Source of the DNA: Ruminococcaceae bacterium BL-4
GTDB taxonomy: Bacteria; Bacillota; Clostridia; Oscillospirales; Acutalibacteraceae
Reading direction: 5' to 3'
Length of the DNA: 64,000 nucleotides
Assembly (NCBI GenBank): GCA_902809935.1
Contig: LR778134.1
Span: forward strand, 1,178,001 to 1,242,000
The notes under the pieces are model-generated. The model ran no database searches. It was not told where the DNA came from and saw only the letters and a program-made list of their open reading frames with translations. Shown one piece after another: positions 58,317-64,000 of this stretch. Numbering within the stretch: the stretch's first letter is position 1; each line of letters opens with the position of its first letter. The translations under genes and the position numbers were made by a program.

Positions 58317-60563
58317 TTATTCCATGTTTTTGAGTGCCTGTGCCATTGGAATTTTGCGTACTTTTTTCATCTGAATCAGGAATACAAGCAGATAGCACAC
58401 AACGCCTATCCCGAGCATAGCCGGATGAATCCACGGTGCAATATAGAAAGTAAGCCATCCATTTATTTTCTTCATGAAAATATAATATAACTCCTTCATA
58501 ATAAGGCAGGAGAGCGGTAGACTGATGATAAGGGATAAGCCGACCACAATCGTCGTAGCAGTATTGTAGAGCTTTCCGGCTTCTTTATTGTTGTATCCAA
58601 GAATTTTCACCATGGAAATTGCCTGTGCATTTTTTTCAACGATCAATTTTGCCAACAGATACATCAGGAGCATATACAGGATTGCCGAAAAGCCACAGAG
58701 CATAGGGAACATAAAACCCATGGAATCATCGAGCTGATCTGCAACAACAGTCAGATCGTCAGATGTGATAACGGAAGCAATATAAGCATCATTGATATCC
58801 GTCAGCTTTTTATTCGAGAAATAGCCGCTGAAATAGTCAGCATCATAGCCAAAGGTATCATTGAAAGTATCCTGTGACATAAATACGGTAAGTGCTGCTG
58901 GATAATTATAATGACCAGCAATGGTGAATGTATAGCTTTTATTTTCATATTCCTTTTGGAGCGTGATGCTGTCACCGACCTTTAATCCGTATTTTTCAAG
59001 GTAGCCGTCTGAAACGATTACATCGCCGGATTTTTGAGGAAGGGACAGATTGGAAAGATAGGTGGAATGATCGGCAATACCGTAAACAGTGATTTTTTCA
59101 CCATCGTTTTTGATATTCAGTGAGGTCACACAGTATTTTTCAGCGTCCGCATAATTTGTTTCAGAGGGGGCTTTCAAAATATACTGATAGTCTGCAATGT
59201 CCGATTTCTGCACATCGGCTTTGAAATTGGACAATAGGGGAGACATAATCATCCCATAAAGCAAAAGAACGCTTGCAAACAGAATCCCGAAAAAGAGTGT
59301 TATGTATGCCGGCAAATTCTGCAGAATAATCCTTAGACGGAAACGAGTAATAAATTTCCATTCCGGCAGTTTTATAACCTTTTTCTTTTGTTTATGTTTC
59401 AGATTATGCCGCAAAAATTGAAGCGGCGGAAGAGAAAGTGTTCTTATTAATACCAGCAAATTAACGAGCAGAATAATGATACATGGAATTACTGTGGTTT
59501 TTATAAAAGCGTCGGCATTCCAGATTGTGGTATAGGTCGGCAGCGAATAACTGTGGTAATACATTCCGGCACAGATGTCTTTCATGAAAGTATATCCGAT
59601 GATGTTGCCAATAACTGCTGCTGCAAGTGTTACCAGCATCGGGAGTGTCAAATAGTGCCGCAGAAGTTCTCCACGGCTGTAACCGGAAGCACGAAGCGTA
59701 CCAATAACAGAGGCTTCCTGCTCCACAGTGCTTTTAGTCGTGACAGCGAATACAAAGGCGAGAACAACGATCACAACATATAAAAGGTATGTCATCATGG
59801 ATCGGTCACTGCCCATATCGTCACCCGTGAACTGTATCGCTTGATTATCAGAGCGTTTAATAAAGTCAGTAAGCATCCCGCTGTCCTTTAATAGATCCTC
59901 TATATCATCAGCCTTATCAGACTGCATTTGTTTGCTTAATGTTTGGTCATTATTTCTCCATGCGTAGCAGTATTTTTCACTGTTGTTACTGATGCTGTTA
60001 TACGCTTTGTCTGAAACAATAGCCACACAAAAGCGTTTGGCATCCAGCATCATATCCGAATTGTTCTTGAAAAGTGCGCTGTAATCAGACAGAGCGATAG
60101 TTCCACTAATGGTATAGGCTTTGTTGTCAAGCTTTAAAGTGTCGCCAACGGAAATCTTGTTGTTTTGCGCATACAGGCGATCAATTGCAATCTGGTTGTC
60201 CTCTGTGGGTATCGTACCTTCCATAAGGCAAACCTTGTTTATATCGGTGCGGTCTTTAAAAATACGGATGGAATTATTGTCTTTAAGTGTGATATCTTTA
60301 TAGAACAACTCGGAAATAGAAATGTTTTGATTTTCAAGTTTACTGGTCAGGTCATCGTCCGCTTTTTTCCCAAGGGTGAAATGCCCATCCTCAATATTGT
60401 ATTTTTCGAAGCTTTCATTATAAGTTTTTACCATACTGTTGTCTGCCACCAGAAAACCCGAAACAAATCCGATGGTCAGCACAAGAAACAAAAATAAAGA
60501 AATATATTTTCCAACATTTTGTTTAAGTTCCCTTGGCAGGCGTTTTTTAAGTGGATTTCTCAT
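58317..60563 (-). CDS. FtsX-type ABC transporter permease (MacB-like)
   Basis: About 748 residues: N-terminal membrane helix (about 18-42), large extracellular domain (about 50-255), three-helix FtsX core (about 262-400), second extracellular domain (about 440-610), and a last FtsX core (about 615-745). This is the layout of bacitracin/lantibiotic-type or cell-wall-linked exporters. ATG at 60563 follows AAGGAAGG by 8 bases. It overlaps nothing but lies 14 bases after the ATPase stop. Exported substrate unknown; mechanotransmission rather than transport is also possible for this type. Confidence 0.9.
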   Translation of the reverse strand: MRNPLKKRLPRELKQNVGKYISLFLFLVLTIGFVSGFLVADNSMVKTYNESFEKYNIEDGHFTLGKKADDDLTSKLENQNISISELFYKDITLKDNNSIRIFKDRTDINKVCLMEGTIPTEDNQIAIDRLYAQNNKISVGDTLKLDNKAYTISGTIALSDYSALFKNNSDMMLDAKRFCVAIVSDKAYNSISNNSEKYCYAWRNNDQTLSKQMQSDKADDIEDLLKDSGMLTDFIKRSDNQAIQFTGDDMGSDRSMMTYLLYVVIVVLAFVFAVTTKSTVEQEASVIGTLRASGYSRGELLRHYLTLPMLVTLAAAVIGNIIGYTFMKDICAGMYYHSYSLPTYTTIWNADAFIKTTVIPCIIILLVNLLVLIRTLSLPPLQFLRHNLKHKQKKKVIKLPEWKFITRFRLRIILQNLPAYITLFFGILFASVLLLYGMIMSPLLSNFKADVQKSDIADYQYILKAPSETNYADAEKYCVTSLNIKNDGEKITVYGIADHSTYLSNLSLPQKSGDVIVSDGYLEKYGLKVGDSITLQKEYENKSYTFTIAGHYNYPAALTVFMSQDTFNDTFGYDADYFSGYFSNKKLTDINDAYIASVITSDDLTVVADQLDDSMGFMFPMLCGFSAILYMLLMYLLAKLIVEKNAQAISMVKILGYNNKEAGKLYNTATTIVVGLSLIISLPLSCLIMKELYYIFMKKINGWLTFYIAPWIHPAMLGIGVVCYLLVFLIQMKKVRKIPMAQALKNME

Positions 60564-60577
60564 TGTAATCGCCTTCC

Positions 60578-61276
60578 TTACCAATCAAGTTCTGTTGCGG
60601 AAATTTTTTCAGTGTTCAAATCATTATGACGAATCATACCGTCGCGCAGCTTTATCACTTGATCTGCCATGTGTTTGATTGCATCATTGTGCGTAACGAG
60701 AATAACCGTATTTCCAAACTTACGGTTGACGTCTTCAATCAGTTTCAAAATTTCTTTTGAGGTTTTATAGTCAAGTGCTCCGGTTGGTTCATCACACAGA
60801 AGAATATCCGGATTTTTAATGATTGCTCTGCCGATAGCACAGCGCTGTTGCTGGCCACCCGAAAGTTGGCTTGGAATTTTATCCTTATGTTCCCATAACC
60901 CCAACGTTTTCAGAAGATCGGTAAGCGGCAGTGGCTTGTCGGAAAGATATGCACCCACCTCAATATTTTCCTTTACCGTTAAATTCGATATCAGATTATA
61001 GGACTGGAACACGTAGCCGAGATGCTTTCTCCGGTAAAGAGAAAGTTGTTTATCATTCATGCTGCCGACCATCTCACCCCCAATAGAAAGGGTACCGCTG
61101 TCAGCGGTTTCAATGCCGCCGATGATGTTGAGAAGGGTGGATTTTCCAGAACCAGATGGACCAAACAAAACACAAATTGCTTCTTTTTCTATTCCACAGG
61201 AGATTCCGTGCAATATTTCCGTGTAGTTGGTTCCATCACCAAAAGATTTTTTAATTTCATTCATTTCAAGATACAT
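60578..61276 (-). CDS. ABC transporter ATP-binding protein (MacB/LolD-like)
   Basis: About 232 residues. Walker [11 protein letters not shown]-loop FQSYNL, signature LSGGQQQR, Walker [13 protein letters not shown], and switch His in VTHND: complete. The ATG at 61276 lies 9 bases after GGAG; the ATG at 61285 is too close. Works with the large FtsX-type permease. It overlaps the end of the preceding 66-residue frame by 11 bases, suggesting coupled translation. Confidence 0.94.
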   Translation of the reverse strand: MYLEMNEIKKSFGDGTNYTEILHGISCGIEKEAICVLFGPSGSGKSTLLNIIGGIETADSGTLSIGGEMVGSMNDKQLSLYRRKHLGYVFQSYNLISNLTVKENIEVGAYLSDKPLPLTDLLKTLGLWEHKDKIPSQLSGGQQQRCAIGRAIIKNPDILLCDEPTGALDYKTSKEILKLIEDVNRKFGNTVILVTHNDAIKHMADQVIKLRDGMIRHNDLNTEKISATELDW

Positions 61277-61466
61277 GCTTTTCATCTCCGTTTTCTTTTT
61301 TTAATTTACTGTATATTCTTTCTAGATCGTTTTCTGATATTTTCGCCAGCAATGCGTAGACAGCGAATTTTACGTCTGAATTTTCCGGCAGCAAAGCGTC
61401 CAGATTAGTTTGAATCGTTTTAAAATAGCTCAAGTGTTTTTTTGTTAGCCAAAGCATTCCCTCCAT
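61266..61466 (-). CDS. Small protein upstream of the ABC exporter, start uncertain
   Basis: Up to 66 residues, mostly two amphipathic helices (YFKTIQTNLDALLPEN, ENDLERIYSKLKKEN). No recognised family. The ATG starts at 61466 and 61457 are badly placed relative to GGAGGG (61464-61459). A TTG 6 bases after GGAGGG is well placed, but it is in another frame and runs into a stop. An A7 run (61437-61443 on the minus strand) lies between, and one base fewer there would join MANKK to the rest. So this is either a slippery/phase-variable gene, a frameshifted one or a mis-chosen start. Confidence 0.5.
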   Translation of the reverse strand: MEGMLWLTKKHLSYFKTIQTNLDALLPENSDVKFAVYALLAKISENDLERIYSKLKKENGDEKHVS

Positions 61467-61648
61467 TCAATAAAGACAGGGAGGACACAAAAAATTTCTA
61501 TGATTGCTTCATAAATCATTTGTACAAATGGCATTCTCTAATCATAAGGTTAGTTTGCATATCTACTGCCACACAAAGTTTTTTCTCTTTTTCCTTTTGC
61601 TATGTAATACTGTTGCACAGTTAGCATTGAGTAACTGCATATCCTAAA

Positions 61649-61676
61649 AACTGGGAGTTTATATAAACTCCCAGTT
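61649..61676 (-). terminator. Perfect 28-base palindrome, terminator of the 35-residue ORF
   Basis: AACTGGGAGTTTAT followed by its exact inverse. On the minus strand TTTTT follows. The stop codon of the 35-residue ORF overlaps the stem's first bases. It separates the upstream promoter from the ABC exporter genes. Confidence 0.85.
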
Positions 61677-61782
61677 AATGTGTCTTACTTATTTGTGCAT
61701 CTGCCTTATGAATAGAAAGTTCATAGTTCCGTATTGCAATTTCTATTGTGTTGCCAATCTTAGCATTTCTGAATGTTTTCAT
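61675..61782 (-). CDS. 35-residue ORF with strong signals
   Basis: ATG at 61782 follows AAGGAAGGG by about 4-6 bases. The peptide begins MKTFRNAKIGNTIEIAIRNY and ends ADAQISKTH. Basic and hydrophilic, with no signal or membrane segment; no family recognised. It has its own consensus promoter with operators (61843-61894) and a terminator overlapping its stop. This is unusually complete for a chance ORF. It could be a small regulator, a leader peptide for the exporter operon, or a bioactive peptide precursor. Confidence 0.55.
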   Translation of the reverse strand: MKTFRNAKIGNTIEIAIRNYELSIHKADAQISKTH

Positions 61783-61842
61783 CTAACCCTTCCTTACTGA
61801 TAAGTATTTTAGAATTAATTAACTCAAAAACTAAAATGTTTG

Positions 61843-61894
61843 GTTAGTTTTTGCTAACTATATATATATTAGCGCATGCTAACTTAGATGTCAA
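61843..61894 (-). promoter_or_regulatory. Promoter with two operators upstream of the 35-residue ORF
   Basis: Minus strand TTGACA (61894-61889), 17-base spacer, TAATAT (61871-61866). A dyad ATTAG-N6-CTAAC (61868-61883) fills the spacer, and GTTAG-N6-CTAAC (61843-61858) follows the -10. A repressor bound here would shut the promoter. Confidence 0.82.
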
Positions 61895-61951
61895 TCAATT
61901 TTAAGTTCGTTTTGATTACGATGGTAAATTTTTGGCAAATTGCAAAGAATT

Positions 61952-61967
61952 ATTAGTAATTGCTAAC
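61952..61967. promoter_or_regulatory. Third copy of the RTTAG-N6-CTAAC operator
   Basis: ATTAG-TAATTG-CTAAC, the same dyad as the two at the promoter, about 84 bases upstream. It may help form a repression loop. The regulator that reads it is not evident in the window. The gap 61968-62262 holds nothing else I recognise. Confidence 0.65.
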
Positions 61968-62262
61968 TGTATAATGTAAAAAATCACGATGATTGTCTTA
62001 TCCTTATGCTTAACTTTTTATAAGAACTATAGCAAAAGAAACAGGAAAGTAAAAAAACAGAATCGTCAAGTTTGGCGACTCTGTTAGTGGTATGAATGTT
62101 CTTATGGTATTTATTCAAAAAATCCAGTAAGATCAAGGACTTACGATCAGTAAAAAACAGTATTTACATCAAAAGTTAAAAATTAATTCTATTATCAGAG
62201 TATTCCATAGTTACAGAATAGTTCAAAATAATGTTTGTGCGTGGATTTTCATACTAATACTG

Positions 62263-63135
62263 TTAATTAACGTTCACTGAATTTGTTTTTTCTAATCCTT
62301 CATGTTTGCTTTTGATCAAATACTCACCGGGAGTGATGTCTGCAAACAGGTAGACACCATCACTGTTTGCTTCTTTAAGCTGTATCAGGATATGATTATC
62401 TTCAACTATACGGTAAAGAGCTACAATAGCGTGTGAAACTGGTTGCTCTTTGTAGAGTATTTGTCCGCTGATTGTACCATTTCTGCATGCAATAATCTCG
62501 TATAGGAATAAATTCATAACGATAATATCTTTAGGTTTTATATCAAAAAATGCTCTTTTATAAAAGGAATATCCATCCTTGATCGCTGAGATCCAGTATT
62601 TTCCTGGTTTTAATCCGTATACGAGATATTCACCATCGGTATTCGATGTTGTTATTGCTGCGATTTTGCCGGAGTTATTATATTTTTGTATAATGATTTT
62701 TGCATCAGATAGTTTATTTCCTATATCGTCCCTGACTGTACCATAGATTGTTCCTAAATTTAGAAAACAATCAGGCTTGAGTTCAATGATTACAGAGAGG
62801 GGGTCGCCAATTTTTAAAGAAATTCGATACTCCATAGATGTTTTATAGTTATCAGCAGTGGCAATTACATAATAATTTCCTGCTGGCAGCACTTTTAAAA
62901 ACGAAAAGTTTCCCTGAGAATCTGTTATGGTGTGATCAATTGGGTGATGGTTTCTATCGAGGACTTTAACGGTTGCCTCTGCTATGGGTAAACAATGTCC
63001 AATTACTTGTCCTGTCAGTTTGGTGTCAGGTACAGCAGGAACTTTTTTCAGAGACAAATCCACAGAGACTTCCTGTCTGGGTTTGACTGTGAAAACTTTA
63101 GATCTCTCAAGCTGTAAGACATCAATAATGGTCAT
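62263..63135 (-). CDS. Carboxypeptidase-regulatory-like (Cna-B-like) repeat protein
   Basis: About 290 residues made of three beta-sandwich domains (about 40-120, 125-210, 215-290). Each has the pattern GxVxxxxxxPIxxAxVxVxxxx, then a GxFxFxxLxxGxYxVxAxxxGY ending (GNFSFLKVLPAGNYYVIA, GEYLVYGLKPGKYWISA, GVYLFADITPGEYLIKS). There is no signal peptide or anchor in this chain. GCAGGTG precedes the ATG at 63135. It follows a related gene by 13 bases, so the pair is cotranscribed. Function unknown; possibly a surface or coat structural protein. Confidence 0.8.
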   Translation of the reverse strand: MTIIDVLQLERSKVFTVKPRQEVSVDLSLKKVPAVPDTKLTGQVIGHCLPIAEATVKVLDRNHHPIDHTITDSQGNFSFLKVLPAGNYYVIATADNYKTSMEYRISLKIGDPLSVIIELKPDCFLNLGTIYGTVRDDIGNKLSDAKIIIQKYNNSGKIAAITTSNTDGEYLVYGLKPGKYWISAIKDGYSFYKRAFFDIKPKDIIVMNLFLYEIIACRNGTISGQILYKEQPVSHAIVALYRIVEDNHILIQLKEANSDGVYLFADITPGEYLIKSKHEGLEKTNSVNVN

Positions 63136-63148
63136 AATGGCACCTGCT

Positions 63149-64000
63149 TTAAACAACGTTAATTTGAGCAAAAGATTTTATGACATATTGGCCTTCCGCC
63201 ACGTTACCGAACAGATATCTTCCACCGCTGTTCGTTTTGGTAATCTGGACGATTGTCTCGGTGGTTCCAACAATCTGGTAAAGCGCTACCGTGGCATTTG
63301 CAATTGGAAGAAGTGTGGTCTGGCTGGTGATAAGTCCGCTTATTGTACCCGTATTTGTTTCCGGATTTGGAATTAGGAAAAGGTTTAAAGGAGTTATTTC
63401 GGTATTTGTCAAAGTTTGGATTGCGCTCTCAGTTTGAAAGTATCCCTCTTTGTTGGCAATAGCAATGTAGTCACCATCGGCAAGGTAAGGAGCAAGATAT
63501 TGGCCGGAACTGTTGGTAGTGGTGGTCAAAATCAGAGTCCTTACATCTTCTGAAACCGAGTAAATATTGACGGTTGCATTTTCAATCGGCTCCAATGGTG
63601 CTGATTGATTCACTTTACCGAAAAGGGTATTTAAAGTCGCATCCGGATCAGGCGAAAGCTCTATATTTAACGTAGATGGGCGATTGGCAAGTATCGATAC
63701 AGAAACAACGTCTGGTGTAAGATAACCAGTCTTTGTAGCAGTTACCCGATAAGAGCCTGCGGATACACTTGCAATCGTATACTGACCTAATGGACCGGTT
63801 ATGGTGTGTGCGAAAGGAATGTTATTTGTATCAAATACCTTAAGAGTAGCACCAGGCAATGGTTCGCCACCCGATGTCACGGTACCAGTTAAAACACCTG
63901 CTGTGGAAGCAGTGCTTAGAGTCAACTGCAAATTTGCAGTTTGTTCTTCTGTGCCAAGTAGAGAAATCTGTGGACTACGTTTAAGATCATATTGATCTAT
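63149..64000 (-). CDS. Carboxypeptidase-regulatory-like repeat protein, 5' end outside the window
   Basis: At least 283 residues; the frame stays open to the window edge (starting IDQYDLKRSPQ), so the start is beyond 64000. Three domains of the same kind as in the next gene (GQYTIASVSAGSYRVTATKTGY, GQYLAPYLADGDYIAIANKEGY, GRYLFGNVAEGQYVIKS). The linker before the first domain (SPQISLLGTEEQTANLQLTL) mirrors that of the downstream protein (KVFTVKPRQEVSVDLSL), so the two arose by duplication. They probably belong to a larger structural or surface-protein locus to the right. Confidence 0.8.
   Translation of the reverse strand: MDQYDLKRSPQISLLGTEEQTANLQLTLSTASTAGVLTGTVTSGGEPLPGATLKVFDTNNIPFAHTITGPLGQYTIASVSAGSYRVTATKTGYLTPDVVSVSILANRPSTLNIELSPDPDATLNTLFGKVNQSAPLEPIENATVNIYSVSEDVRTLILTTTTNSSGQYLAPYLADGDYIAIANKEGYFQTESAIQTLTNTEITPLNLFLIPNPETNTGTISGLITSQTTLLPIANATVALYQIVGTTETIVQITKTNSGGRYLFGNVAEGQYVIKSFAQINVV

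Noticed and set aside
61841-61885. TATATATATATT tract as a microsatellite of interest
   Set aside because: It is the -10 region and spacer of the promoter with the CTAAC dyads, so promoter function explains it.
1-64000. tRNA, rRNA or CRISPR arrays
   Set aside because: No cloverleaf-like segments, rRNA signatures or regularly spaced repeats were found on either strand.

Overview
The window looks like chromosome from a strictly anaerobic, low-GC Gram-positive bacterium of the class Clostridia, probably a fermenter related to Ruminococcaceae/Oscillospiraceae. The pointers are AT-rich DNA, strong AGGAGG ribosome binding sites, many TTG starts, an oxygen-sensitive 2-hydroxyacyl-CoA dehydratase, sigma-54 regulation of catabolism, and many TetR/MerR/PadR-controlled efflux genes. 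The species is an inference only. I saw no rRNA, tRNA, CRISPR array, intact insertion sequence or phage.

1-12.4 kb is a coherent catabolic locus. A thiolase and a 3-hydroxyacyl-CoA dehydrogenase run leftwards. Two CaiB/BaiF CoA-transferases, a crotonase, a dehydratase activator and both dehydratase subunits run rightwards. The 660-base divergent gap has a -24/-12 (sigma-54) promoter facing each way and nested palindromes midway. The right arm ends in a PAS/AAA+ sigma-54 activator gene, followed by a convergent rpoN. The enzyme set would activate a 2-hydroxy acid, dehydrate it to the 2-enoyl-CoA, rehydrate it at C3, oxidise it and cleave it to acetyl-CoA. No acyl-CoA dehydrogenase or ETF is present, unlike the reductive had/fld operons.

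12.5-14 kb is a short biotin module (bioY, bioD) with a likely BirA operator. 14-36 kb is an accessory region rich in resistance and regulation genes: TetR/hydrolase, two MATE pumps, an hsmRA-like pair, a TetR/TauE pair, an AraC/GyrI/ABC operon, two acetyltransferases, PadR/MFS and MerR. Interspersed are intact and decayed copies of three local families: a ~95-residue protein ending in the motif IDRT, a C26 glutamine-amidotransferase-like hydrolase, and a ceramidase-like protein.

36-42 kb is a leftward cluster for peptide and cysteine use (LysR, YfcC-type carrier, S9 peptidase, TSCPD protein, cysteine desulfidase, MATE). 43.4-47.1 kb is a complete ars operon (arsR, acr3, arsD, arsA) with two matching ArsR operators. 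47.5-49.3 kb is azlCD with a divergent XRE-cupin regulator. 49.4-58 kb is mixed: flavodoxin-fold oxidoreductase, TetR, a large surface protein, hydrolase, DsrE, DUF3788, ICMT-like and iron alcohol dehydrogenase genes. 58.3-61.9 kb is a MacB/FtsX-type ABC exporter, preceded by a separately expressed-looking 35-residue ORF with its own promoter, operators and terminator. The window ends inside a run of carboxypeptidase-regulatory-like (Cna-B-like) repeat proteins.
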